In this document: piece by piece, positions 1-7,523 of the stretch
Layout of the letters: the number at the start of each line of letters is the position of its first letter
Numbering within the stretch: the stretch's first letter is position 1
DNA from: CAWVWF01 sp963933885
Lineage (GTDB): Bacteria > Bacteroidota > Bacteroidia > Flavobacteriales_C > GCA-002722245
Assembly: GCA_963933885.1 (NCBI GenBank)
Contig: CAWVWF010000084.1
Span: 1 to 14,193 of the forward strand
Length of the DNA: 14,193 bases
Reading direction: 5' to 3'
Translations under genes and position numbers: made by a program
The notes under the pieces: generated by a model
The model's database searches: none
Told to the model about the DNA's origin: nothing
What the model saw: the letters and a program-made list of their open reading frames with translations, nothing else

Positions 1-721
1 CAGTTGGTGGATTATAAGTTGAGCTAGTAGCTCCACTTATATTTGTCCATCCAGAGGTTCCGTTAGCTGACAATTGCCATTGATAAGCATAAGTATTATC
101 ACCACCAGATGGGCTACCCGTATTGGTTAAATTATTAGGATCACCGTTGTAACAAATTGTATGATTACTTCCAATAGTTCCTTCATCTAGATCGGCTCTT
201 ACAGTAACCTTAACAGTTCCCGCATATTTAGTTTGTCCACAAGAAATTACTCGACGACGATACCATCTATTAGCTGTTAATCCAGTTGGTGGATTATAAG
301 TTGAGCTAGTAGCTCCACTTATATTTGTCCATCCAGAGGTTCCGTTAGCTGACAATTGCCATTGATAAGCATAAGTATTATCACCACCAGATGGGCTACT
401 TGTATTGGTTAAATTATTAGGATCGCCGTTGTAACAAATTGTATGAGCTGTTCCAATTGTACCTTCGTTAAGATCTGCTCTTACAGTTACTTTGACAGCT
501 GTAGCATATCCAGACCATTGAGTAGGAGTACAATCTCCACCTTTTCTACGGTACCAAGTAGTTTGCGTTAAAACACCTGGGTCATAAGTTGAATTATTTG
601 CCCCACTTATGGTGCTAAACCCACTTGTTGCGCTTGTTGTAGATTTCCCCCATTCAAATGTGGTAGCGCCTCCATTGTTTGTGTTACTAATTGCAGAAGG
701 ATTCCCTCCGTAACAGATAGT
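1..721 (-). repeat. In-frame tandem repeats of about 282 bp inside the secreted protein gene
   Basis: Three units lie at 721-443 (93 codons), 442-161 (94 codons) and 160 to the edge. The two left-most units are nearly identical at DNA level over their first 53 codons: 1-164 matches 283-446 with three mismatches that I counted (118, 119, 143). The rest of the second unit differs more. The unit nearest the N-terminus has diverged strongly. This pattern fits recent unit duplication or gene conversion. Further units probably continue left of the window. Confidence 0.9.
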
Positions 722-1054
722 TTGTGCATTACTTATGGAGCCTGTATTCGGGGTGGAACAGGCGGAACAAGTACCAACTATATCCCAATACTGCCAATTT
801 GTACCATTACAAGTAGGCCAATTCCAATGACCAGGATCACATCTACTATTTTGATCAGTAAGAGGCGCAGCAGTTGTACTAGTAGCCCGGTAAACGTCTG
901 TTGAACCGCTTAATCGCATTAATGTTCCTAGAGGATAAGTGTTTTGCGTCCAAACAGGAACACTTGCACATGACATTTGTCCATACCCTTCATTAGTCAG
1001 GGATACTAATAGTATAAGTATTAGTATTAGTTTATATATTCTTGTATATATCAT
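1..1054 (-). CDS. N-terminal part of a large secreted repeat protein with carbohydrate-binding-like module (partial, runs off left edge)
   Basis: The minus-strand frame is open from an ATG at 1054-1052 to the window edge (351 complete codons, no stop), so the C-terminus is missing. Residues 1-26 form a signal peptide: a basic start, a Leu/Ile-rich core and a likely cut near YGQ. Residues about 29-96 are Cys/Trp-rich, with W34, Y40, Y55, W78 and W90; the spacing resembles a chitin/cellulose-binding (CBM5/12-like) module, which is an inference. From residue 112 come repeats of 93-94 residues (112-204, 205-298, 299-351 onward). Each begins TICY(N/G)G and includes a WYRR motif; each complete unit has a second Cys about 60-65 residues after the first, suggesting Ig-like folds with one disulfide. 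Bacteroidota adhesins and gliding-associated surface proteins often look like this and usually end in a type IX secretion tail, which cannot be seen here. The gene starts 25 bp after the 116-codon gene upstream and may share its transcript. The binding target is unknown. Confidence 0.85.
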   Translation of the reverse strand, partial: MIYTRIYKLILILILLVSLTNEGYGQMSCASVPVWTQNTYPLGTLMRLSGSTDVYRATSTTAAPLTDQNSRCDPGHWNWPTCNGTNWQYWDIVGTCSACSTPNTGSISNAQTICYGGNPSAISNTNNGGATTFEWGKSTTSATSGFSTISGANNSTYDPGVLTQTTWYRRKGGDCTPTQWSGYATAVKVTVRADLNEGTIGTAHTICYNGDPNNLTNTSSPSGGDNTYAYQWQLSANGTSGWTNISGATSSTYNPPTGLTANRWYRRRVISCGQTKYAGTVKVTVRADLDEGTIGSNHTICYNGDPNNLTNTGSPSGGDNTYAYQWQLSANGTSGWTNISGATSSTYNPPT

Positions 1055-1079
1055 TCGAGTTTACTTTGCCTTAGTCTTA

Positions 1080-1430
1080 TTAAAAAGAATTCCACTGAAT
1101 TACATCTACCTCCACCACAATAGAACTTGAGCTGCCTAGGTTTAAATCACCCGAAACAGTCAAGATTGCACTACTGGTAACTCGAATAGAGTTACCATTT
1201 GTAATTAAAAGACTTCCTGAATTTTTATTGTAAGAAACAATATCTACAGCCCCACACGATTGCGTTAATCTAGGAATCTCACTAGGAGTCCACCCACTTG
1301 CAGTATTCAAATTTGTGGTTGAACCATTTGAATTTGGCGCAGCAAAAAGAGATGTAGATATTAGTAAAAACAAAAAGAACTGCAATAAATGCAGTTTCTT
1401 TAATATCTTATTATTTATATTTTTTTTCAT
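1080..1430 (-). CDS. Short exported protein, possibly a truncated beta-helix/G8-like surface protein
   Basis: This 116-codon ORF starts with a lysine/asparagine-rich segment and a strong hydrophobic stretch (about residues 14-30, likely cut after SLFA), a typical signal peptide. The mature part is Ser/Thr/Asn/Ile-rich. It contains a short phrase with the feel of a beta-solenoid ladder (SSAILTVSGDLNLGSSSSI, residues 86-104). In Bacteroidota such ladders usually run for many more turns, so the abrupt ending suggests the start of a longer protein cut short by mutation or recombination. This is inferred from composition, not from alignment. Its stop lies 25 bp before the ATG of the large repeat protein, so the two could be co-transcribed. 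Alternatives are a complete small secreted protein or a pseudogene remnant. Export is well supported; the function is unknown. Confidence 0.6.
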   Translation of the reverse strand: MKKNINNKILKKLHLLQFFLFLLISTSLFAAPNSNGSTTNLNTASGWTPSEIPRLTQSCGAVDIVSYNKNSGSLLITNGNSIRVTSSAILTVSGDLNLGSSSSIVVEVDVIQWNSF

Positions 1431-2019
1431 TTATTTTTTTTAGCAAAAAAAACCACTATTCTTTGAGTTGAATAAACTTTAAAAGTAAATACTCCTAAAA
1501 CTACCTAGAGTTACCTAATTAAGCTTAATAGTAATCATACTTCCCATTCTTCTTAATCATCACTGAAATAAAGCATTTCCCGCCTGCTCCAATAATTTCA
1601 TTATCAATGTGGTTAAACCATGCTGTTACTTGAATCTCATCAAACTTAACTGCTTTAACAATGCAAAGAAACATTAAAAAACATCATGAAACTTAAATAT
1701 CGAAAAACGCATCCCTCACAAAACGTTTTTCAAAAAAAAAAAATATGACAATAAATACATCAAAATCAATTATTTATGATTGAAATAAACATTTTCCTAA
1801 CAAGAATAAAAAAAACAGAGACATGATGGAAAAACATCATATTAAAGCCTATTTCAGAAATACAAACCGTATTTTTCAATAGACGAATTAAAACTGCCTT
1901 TTCAATAAAAAAGACAGGGTCAGTCCCCCTAGTAAAGAATATGACATTCAATAATTTATAATTTTCACGACACTCCCTTTATTAGAAAACCCTAGAGATG
2001 GAATTCAAACCCACCCCCA
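1431..2019. other. AT-rich gene-poor spacer of 589 bp
   Basis: This lies between the ABC operon's last gene and the exported-protein pair, both on the minus strand. It holds one plausible short ORF (1525-1674, listed separately), a 12-bp palindrome at 1518-1529 overlapping that ORF's stop, and an 8-bp inverted repeat GAAAAACG/CGTTTTTC (1702-1709 and 1724-1731) beside a long A-tract. There is also a small ATGATG/CATCAT hairpin (1823-1828, 1835-1840) and an isolated GC-rich patch at 1913-1931. I found no convincing terminator after the beta-barrel gene. Two weak -7-like elements (TAnnTTTA) precede the 116-codon gene on the minus strand, without a -33 partner. Confidence 0.5.
1525..1674 (-). CDS. 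Possible small protein of 49 residues or C-terminal remnant of a lost gene
   Basis: On the minus strand an ATG at 1674-1672 opens a 49-codon frame ending in TAA at 1527-1525. The product (starts MFLCIVKAVKFDE, ends KKNGKYDYY) has a balanced mix of charged, aromatic and glycine residues. It looks more like protein than the Lys/Asn/Ile/Phe noise expected from AT-rich spacer. An in-frame TGA sits 9 bases before the ATG, so if this is the tail of a longer gene, the upstream part is already broken. No family was recognised and no promoter was identified. It may be a genuine small protein, a decayed fragment or chance. Confidence 0.35.
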   Translation of the reverse strand: MFLCIVKAVKFDEIQVTAWFNHIDNEIIGAGGKCFISVMIKKNGKYDYY

Positions 2020-3180
2020 TTAAAAAGAATACTTCATTCTGAAAAAACCATTTGCAAACGCTATAGCATCACCATCTATCACCCCTGCAATATTTATCAT
2101 GTAAAGAGAGATGTCCCAGTTTTGAGCCATTGAATAAGTAATAGAAGGCATTACCATCCCCATCTTAACTTCAGGCATATATAATAGAACAATAGCAAAG
2201 TTTGAAAGCTCTTTTAACTGTCCTCCAATTGTTACCATACCCGTCCATTGAGTTGGCATTAAGTTTTTTGCAGAAGTTTGAAACGATAATAAAGAAGTCG
2301 TAACATCAGAACCACCTCTTAATCCATTAGCAGAGTACAAAGCACCAACACTTAAAAACTTACCGTTTTTCAATATATATTCTCCAGAAACAGAAAGGCT
2401 AGCTGCTTGTTTATTCTCTTTAGAATCTGGAATAAAATAAGAGAACTCTCCTTTGAACCCCCAGTTTTTAATACTTCCAGCCCAACCTCCTCCGATTACA
2501 TAATCTTCGTAGTACTTACCTGCTAAAACTTGGAAATCGTAATTTTTGAAATTCCATCCGTATTTTAAAGCTGCTACTATGGAAGTATCTGAATAGATAG
2601 CTCCAGCCAACTCAAGATCACTTCCGTTTTTGAAATACTTCTGTATCCTCATAGCATCGGAACCCGGTCGTTCTTCATAATCGAAATCTGTTAGGTTAAA
2701 AGCATTGAATAGGTCGTTGGCGTTAAAAAAAGTATTGATTCCCCAATTTATCCTTTGTCTACCTATGCTCCATTCCCAATTACCAGAAACACCTTTATAA
2801 TAAAATCGATCTATAATTCCACTGTATAAGAATTTATCGTTTTCACCAGCAACAAATGACAAATCCATAATTCCATTATCTAAACCTAATACAGAACCCA
2901 ATGAAGTATTAAGCTTCACAGCTTCACCATACATAATTCGATTCCTAAACTCTAATGAGATATCATGATTGTTATTAATCGTATACTTTGTATTTATTCT
3001 ATTATGCCAGAGGGATTGATCATAAATATTACCATCTAAATCTCCAGAAAAAGTTTGCATAAACTTCACATAACCATCCAGCTCAAAATGAGACTTTAAA
3101 TAAGATGCCTGCTCTTCTTCTTGAGCAAAAACTGTTGCACAAAAGAGAACTTGAAGAAATATTAAACCCTTTAAACGCAT
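2020..3180 (-). CDS. Outer-membrane beta-barrel protein of the ABC export operon
   Basis: The 386-residue product has a signal peptide (residues 1-19, cut at VFA|QEEE). The rest is amphipathic and aromatic-rich, with alternating beta-strand character, and ends in RMKYSF; a terminal Phe is the usual outer-membrane barrel insertion signal. Around residues 140-175 it carries GRQRINWG followed by NANDLFNAFN and an EERPGSDAMR segment. These resemble motifs in alginate-export/DUF1302-type barrels (recalled, not aligned). Its ATG directly follows the ATPase stop (TAA then ATG, no spacer), so it is almost certainly translated from the same mRNA as the ABC genes. This suggests it is the outer-membrane partner or client of that transporter. 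The substrate is unknown. It is not a lipoprotein: C14 lacks a lipobox. Confidence 0.8.
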   Translation of the reverse strand: MRLKGLIFLQVLFCATVFAQEEEQASYLKSHFELDGYVKFMQTFSGDLDGNIYDQSLWHNRINTKYTINNNHDISLEFRNRIMYGEAVKLNTSLGSVLGLDNGIMDLSFVAGENDKFLYSGIIDRFYYKGVSGNWEWSIGRQRINWGINTFFNANDLFNAFNLTDFDYEERPGSDAMRIQKYFKNGSDLELAGAIYSDTSIVAALKYGWNFKNYDFQVLAGKYYEDYVIGGGWAGSIKNWGFKGEFSYFIPDSKENKQAASLSVSGEYILKNGKFLSVGALYSANGLRGGSDVTTSLLSFQTSAKNLMPTQWTGMVTIGGQLKELSNFAIVLLYMPEVKMGMVMPSITYSMAQNWDISLYMINIAGVIDGDAIAFANGFFRMKYSF

Positions 3181-3867
3181 TTAGTCAATTGTTTTATCTT
3201 CTGTAATAACTCCATCTGTTAAAGTAACAACTCTTCTAGCTCTGTCGATTACTCTTTGATCATGTGTAGAGAATAAGAAAGTAATTCCTTCCTTTTCGTT
3301 TAGCTTTTGCATAATATCCAAAAGCGTTGCTGCAGATTTAGAATCTAGGTTAGCAGTTGGTTCATCTGCAATAATAAACTTTGGTTTTGAAGCCAAAGCT
3401 CTAGCAACGGCAATTCTTTGTTGTTGCCCACCACTTAATTCAGATGGTCTGTTACCTCCTCTTCCTTCTAAACCAACAGCACTCAATAATTCGTTAACTC
3501 TTTCCTTTCTTTCTTTTACACTTCTCCCTTGAAGTAGCATTACAAACTCTATGTTTTCAAAAGCAGTTAATACAGGAATCAAATTATAACTCTGAAATAC
3601 AAAACCAATATTTTGTAATCTAAAGTCGATTAATTCATTCTTTGAATATTTTGTTAATTCTTCACCACCTACCTGAACAAGTCCAGCTGTTGGAATATCC
3701 AAACCACCAATCATGTTTAACAAAGTAGTTTTTCCAGAACCTGAAGGACCAACAATTGCTGTAAATTCACCTTCTGCTATTTTCAAAGAAACACCATCAA
3801 CCGCATGAACTTCTAAAGTCGCATCTTTAAAAATTTTCTCTAAATTTTGAGTTTCTACTACATTCAT
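3181..3867 (-). CDS. ABC transporter ATP-binding protein, LolD/MacB type
   Basis: This is the cytoplasmic ATPase that would power the two FtsX-like permeases encoded just upstream. Counting from the ATG at 3867 (228 residues): Walker A GPSGSGKT at 40-47, Q-loop Gln at 91, signature LSGGQQQR at 143-150, Walker B FIIADEP at 163-169, D-loop NLDS, and switch His in STHD at 201. The set and length match the LolD/MacB/FtsE-like subfamily that works by mechanotransmission rather than by classic translocation. An in-frame ATG nine codons earlier (3894) would overlap the preceding permease by 23 bp. I prefer 3867 because it gives the usual short N-terminus and lies 4 bp after the permease stop. The next gene starts immediately at its stop codon. 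Confidence 0.92.
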   Translation of the reverse strand: MNVVETQNLEKIFKDATLEVHAVDGVSLKIAEGEFTAIVGPSGSGKTTLLNMIGGLDIPTAGLVQVGGEELTKYSKNELIDFRLQNIGFVFQSYNLIPVLTAFENIEFVMLLQGRSVKERKERVNELLSAVGLEGRGGNRPSELSGGQQQRIAVARALASKPKFIIADEPTANLDSKSAATLLDIMQKLNEKEGITFLFSTHDQRVIDRARRVVTLTDGVITEDKTID

Positions 3868-3871
3868 ATTA

Positions 3872-5083
3872 CTAGCTTTTTCTAATCGCTTCAACTGGAC
3901 GAAGTTTTAAAACTCTCATCGCAGGGAAAACAGTGGATATTAAAGAAACTATTACTACTTGATAAATAACTTGAAAATAAAAGCTGCTCTTGATTTTTGG
4001 ATAAATGATACTCTCATAACCAAATTCCGAAATAGCAGCATCAGCTACAGATAAATCGATTCCAACTTCTCCGTAATAATCCATTGAAAGCATTGTAAGT
4101 AATAAACCTACTGGAACACCTATCATCGTTAATACCGAAGTTTCAAAGAAGATCATACTAACAATCTTATACCTACTCATTCCTATTGCCATTAGCATCC
4201 CTAATTCATTGGTACGTTCTAAAACACTCATTAACATTGTATTTATAATCCCTAATGAAAGTGCAAACCAAATAATTAACATTACAATAGACATTACTAC
4301 ATCAGCGATTTTCATCCCATCTTTAATCTCAGGCATTAATTCTCCCCAAGTAACAACCTCTTCATTTGGTAATTGTTTTTTCAATAACGCTGTACGAGAT
4401 TCTAAAGAATCAAAATCGTTAAAAATGATTGCATATTCATGAACATAATTATCGTTCAACTTTTTATCTAAATCAGATCGATGAACAAAAACGACCAGCT
4501 TATCTTTTAATTTATTTGGAGACTCATAAAAGCCTCTAACTTTTCCAACAAAAGATTTAACACCGTGAAGTAAACCTCCTTTGATTATTAGCTTACTACC
4601 AATCTTTAAATTCATATTCTCTGCCATCGCTTTACCGACTAGTAAAGATGGAGATCGTTTACCTTTTGGCATACTACCCTCAACAATCATAGAACTAATA
4701 GAAGAAATAGCTCTTTCTTGAGCGGTATCAATCCCATAAACTAAAACTAAAGATTGATCTCTCGCTGAGGAAGCCATTCCACTAAATACAGATCGCTCTA
4801 CATAAGCTTTTATAGAAGTGTCAGCATCCAAAACAGCTCTAACATGAGCTGGATTATTTATCGGGAAATTATAATCATACTCTTCATCAACAAAACTTTT
4901 CGCATGAATTTGAGCGTGTCCTAATTCTCTATTTACAATATCATCAAGCTTTTGTACAAAAGACCCCCACTGAAATCCTCCGAAAAACAAACCTGCCCAC
5001 ATCCCAATAGCAACAGACATGATAACAATAAGACTTCGTCCTTTATTTCGCCAAACGTTTTTCCAACCAATTTTCGCTATCAT
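3872..5083 (-). CDS. FtsX/MacB-family ABC permease (second of the pair)
   Basis: This 403-residue inner-membrane protein has the four-helix layout of MacB/LolC/LolE permeases: TM1 at about 17-38, a large periplasmic domain (about 40-260), then TM2 about 262-285, TM3 about 307-333 and TM4 about 369-391. The cytoplasmic segment ERTNELGMLMAIGMSRYKI after TM2 is the hallmark contact with the ATPase. The C-terminus ends LRPVEAIRKS, matching the common 'RP.EALR' ending of the family. It overlaps the upstream permease by four bases (ATGA), implying translational coupling. With its neighbour it probably forms a heterodimeric LolCE-like pair; cargo could be lipoproteins, lipids or a periplasmic peptide. 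Family assignment is secure, substrate is not. Confidence 0.9.
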   Translation of the reverse strand: MIAKIGWKNVWRNKGRSLIVIMSVAIGMWAGLFFGGFQWGSFVQKLDDIVNRELGHAQIHAKSFVDEEYDYNFPINNPAHVRAVLDADTSIKAYVERSVFSGMASSARDQSLVLVYGIDTAQERAISSISSMIVEGSMPKGKRSPSLLVGKAMAENMNLKIGSKLIIKGGLLHGVKSFVGKVRGFYESPNKLKDKLVVFVHRSDLDKKLNDNYVHEYAIIFNDFDSLESRTALLKKQLPNEEVVTWGELMPEIKDGMKIADVVMSIVMLIIWFALSLGIINTMLMSVLERTNELGMLMAIGMSRYKIVSMIFFETSVLTMIGVPVGLLLTMLSMDYYGEVGIDLSVADAAISEFGYESIIYPKIKSSFYFQVIYQVVIVSLISTVFPAMRVLKLRPVEAIRKS

Positions 5084-6294
5084 GATCTCATGGCTTTATG
5101 CTCATTCATTGAATGAATTTTTAAAATCGGATATAAACTGAATAAAATAGACATTAACAAAACAATAGCTGCTTGCCAAACGAAAATACCAATATCAACA
5201 GACATTCTTAAAACAGGCTCAAAACCATTTTTAATCATCCCTTCTGCTTCTGCGCCTTTAAGTGTAATAGGAAAATAATGGAAGTAGTATACTAACGGAA
5301 GAGCAACTAAGAAACCTATTATAGTTCCTAAGATTGCCATAAATACGTTTTCTAAAAAGACTAAGAATCCTAATCTATTCTTACTCATCCCGATAGACAT
5401 CAAAACACCAAACTCTTTTTTCCTTTCTGAAAGCATCATCAATATCGTTCCGAATAATCCAAAAGAGATAATAAAATAAAGCATCCCTGTTACAATCACA
5501 TTCGCAGCATCGTTTACTACAACAAGCATATATAACGGTTCATCTATTTCATCCCAAGAATAAATTCCTTCGTTACCTTTAAAATCAGATTTCATTCCTT
5601 TAACAATTTCAGTAGCCTCACTATTGTCTTTAAATGAAAGTGCTATACCTGAAACTAACCCTTCCATAGCAAACCCTTCTGAAGCTTCAGACATTTCAAC
5701 AAAACATGTTCGCTTATTTTCTTGAATGTTTGGCAGCTTTACAATACCAACAACTTTCAACATCAAGTTGGCTGAATTACCATGATAACCAGCACCTGTT
5801 ACATAAACAACACTATCCAAATCTGCTTTTAACCTTTCAGCCAATGCACTTCCTAAAACCACCTCTCCTGGGCCTTCTAAAAACCTACCCTTAGTTAATC
5901 TCTGACTTAGATGTGTTAAACTGTCTTCAAGATCAGGATAAACACCAACTACTTGAATAACTTTAAATTTATCTCCACAAGACATACTCCCTCCTCCTAT
6001 TATTCGAGGTGAATAAGCTTCAATTTCCTTATGTTTTTCGATTAATAATTTACCCTTTGCTTCTGTATATGAAATCGCTCTATCAATAATTGGCTCATTA
6101 ACATAACCAGTATCGCATATTGAAGCATAACCTTTAAATCCGCCGACAACATTTTCGATTTGAGAATCCATGATTCCAAATCTTAATGCAGATAAAAATG
6201 TCGCTAGAACTACAGCAAATTGAATCATCATTAACGTAATAAAAGTTCTTCTTTTATTACGAAATACATTTCTCCAGGCCAGTTTTATTAGCAT
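5080..6294 (-). CDS. FtsX/MacB-family ABC permease (first of the pair, operon leader)
   Basis: This 404-residue permease has the same plan as the next gene: amphipathic start WRNVFRNKRRTF, TM1 about 17-38, a periplasmic domain about 40-262, TM2 about 265-288, TM3 about 309-338 and TM4 about 367-391. The ATPase-contact motif ERKKEFGVLMSIGMSKNR lies at 290-307. It is clearly paralogous to, but diverged from, its partner, so the complex is likely a heterodimer. It is the first gene of the four-gene minus-strand operon. A weak promoter-like pair upstream (TTTA at 6356-6353 and TTTCTTTG at 6334-6327, 18-bp spacer) lies in the 151-bp gap shared divergently with trhO. It could be the operon promoter, but the match is imperfect. 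Confidence 0.9.
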   Translation of the reverse strand: MLIKLAWRNVFRNKRRTFITLMMIQFAVVLATFLSALRFGIMDSQIENVVGGFKGYASICDTGYVNEPIIDRAISYTEAKGKLLIEKHKEIEAYSPRIIGGGSMSCGDKFKVIQVVGVYPDLEDSLTHLSQRLTKGRFLEGPGEVVLGSALAERLKADLDSVVYVTGAGYHGNSANLMLKVVGIVKLPNIQENKRTCFVEMSEASEGFAMEGLVSGIALSFKDNSEATEIVKGMKSDFKGNEGIYSWDEIDEPLYMLVVVNDAANVIVTGMLYFIISFGLFGTILMMLSERKKEFGVLMSIGMSKNRLGFLVFLENVFMAILGTIIGFLVALPLVYYFHYFPITLKGAEAEGMIKNGFEPVLRMSVDIGIFVWQAAIVLLMSILFSLYPILKIHSMNEHKAMRS

Positions 6295-6384
6295 GATATA
6301 AAGAAACCTATTTATTATTGATTCAACAAAGAAATTGGTTTAGATATCTATATAAAATGATAAATGGTACTTATATAATTTGAG

Positions 6385-6416
6385 TTTGAATTTTCACAAT
6401 AACATTAATATCTTTG
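6385..6416 (+). promoter_or_regulatory. Bacteroidota-type promoter for trhO
   Basis: TTTG at 6385-6388 and TATCTTTG at 6409-6416 are separated by 20 bp. This matches the Bacteroidota sigma-factor consensus (TTTG, 19-21 bp, TAnnTTTG) at every specified base. Transcription would start near 6423, leaving a leader of about 23 bases before the ATG at 6446. Confidence 0.72.
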
Positions 6417-6445
6417 CAATTCACAATCTTATAAATTGATATAGC

Positions 6446-7486
6446 ATGCAACTGTACAATAAACTAAGTGCTGAAGAAAGAAGAGCTTTAATAAAAGAAG
6501 CTGGTATTGACCGATTAACGGTTTCTTTTTATCAGTACGCAAACATCAAAGACACTCAGGAATTTAGGGATCAACTTTTTGTTGATTGGGAAAAGCTAGA
6601 AGTTCTCGGTAGAACGTATATTGCTTCCGAAGGAATTAACGCTCAAATATCTCTCCCTGCTCAGAATTTCGAAAAGTTTAGAGAACAATTATATGCTATT
6701 GATTTCATGGATGGAATCAGATTGAATGTTGCGGTTGAACAAGACAGTTTTTCTTTTCTTAAAAACAAGATTAAGATTAGAAAAAAGATTGTTGCTGATG
6801 GTTTAGAAGACAACACTTTTGATGTTACTGATATTGGAACTCATTTAAAAGCAAAAGACTTTAACTCTATCCTTGAAGATGAGAATACAGTTTTAGTTGA
6901 CATGAGGAATCATTACGAAAGTGAAATCGGTCATTTCAAAGGTGCTATAACACCTGACGTTGATACTTTTAGAGATTCTTTAGATATTATTGAAGAAGAT
7001 TTAAAAGAGCACAAAGAAGATAAGAATTTAGTAATGTATTGCACAGGTGGTATTCGCTGTGAAAAAGCCAGTGCATATTATAAACACAAAGGATTCAAAA
7101 ATGTTTACCAGCTTGAAGGTGGAATTATTGAATACACAAGACAAATAAAAGATGAAGGGCTTGAGAATAAGTTCTTAGGAAAGAATTTTGTTTTCGATCA
7201 TAGAAAATCTGAAAGAATCTCTGAGGATGTAGTTTCTAATTGTCATCAATGTGGAGAACCTTGCGACAATCATGTTAACTGTTTAAACAAAGGTTGTCAT
7301 TTACTTTTCATTCAATGTGATTCTTGTAAAGAGAAGATGCTTGAAACCTGTTCTGATGATTGTAGAGATGTAGTATTACTGTCTGAGGAAGAACAAAAAG
7401 CGCTTCGAAAAGGAAAAGTTGAAAGCAACAAGGTATTTAGAAAAGGAAGATCTGAAAACCTTCAGTTCTCTCCAAATAAGAAATAA
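6446..7486 (+). CDS. trhO: tRNA uridine(34) hydroxylase, rhodanese-like
   Basis: TrhO (YceA family) hydroxylates uridine 34 of certain tRNAs in an oxygen-dependent, prephenate-independent route to 5-hydroxyuridine, the precursor of wobble modifications. The 346-residue protein matches the family length. It has an N-terminal acylphosphatase-like domain (about 20-115, with RTYIASEGINAQIS), a rhodanese domain (about 130-235) with catalytic loop CTGGIRC (Cys199 as the expected nucleophile) and LEGGI, and a C-terminal Cys-rich region. That region has nine cysteines (266, 269, 273, 279, 284, 291, 294, 302, 306), probably metal-binding as in other TrhO proteins. It is monocistronic, with a strong promoter just upstream and an intrinsic terminator right after the stop. 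Confidence 0.93.
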   Translation: MQLYNKLSAEERRALIKEAGIDRLTVSFYQYANIKDTQEFRDQLFVDWEKLEVLGRTYIASEGINAQISLPAQNFEKFREQLYAIDFMDGIRLNVAVEQDSFSFLKNKIKIRKKIVADGLEDNTFDVTDIGTHLKAKDFNSILEDENTVLVDMRNHYESEIGHFKGAITPDVDTFRDSLDIIEEDLKEHKEDKNLVMYCTGGIRCEKASAYYKHKGFKNVYQLEGGIIEYTRQIKDEGLENKFLGKNFVFDHRKSERISEDVVSNCHQCGEPCDNHVNCLNKGCHLLFIQCDSCKEKMLETCSDDCRDVVLLSEEEQKALRKGKVESNKVFRKGRSENLQFSPNKK

Positions 7487-7492
7487 TCAACC

Positions 7493-7523
7493 AAACACCA
7501 GTCTTAAAGGCTGGTGTTTTTTT
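7493..7523 (+). terminator. Intrinsic terminator of trhO
   Basis: A perfect 9-bp stem AAACACCAG/CTGGTGTTT (7493-7501 and 7511-7519) with a 9-base loop is followed by an unbroken T run to 7523. It begins 6 bp after the trhO stop. The stop codon of the convergent small gene (7525-7523) touches the T tract, and the stem may also serve that gene weakly in the other direction. Confidence 0.85.

Noticed and set aside
1..721. CRISPR array or non-coding satellite
   Set aside because: The repeat length (279-282 bp) is a multiple of three, stays in frame with a signal-peptide-bearing ORF and has no spacers.
722..1130. Plus-strand ORFs at 722-904 and 939-1130
   Set aside because: They lie antisense to the secreted repeat protein and the exported protein; their composition is a mirror of those genes.
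1702..1731. GAAAAACG/CGTTTTTC hairpin as a terminator
   Set aside because: On plus it is followed by A's, not T's. On minus the T tract precedes the stem rather than following it.
1766..1951. 61-codon minus-strand ORF
   Set aside because: The translation is dominated by Phe/Ile/Val/Asn as expected from AT-rich spacer; it has no recognisable domain and no start signal, and its only unusual part comes from the GC-rich patch at 1913-1931.
4209..5894. Plus-strand ORFs at 4209-4442 and 5706-5894
   Set aside because: Antisense shadows inside the two permease genes, whose family motifs are unambiguous.
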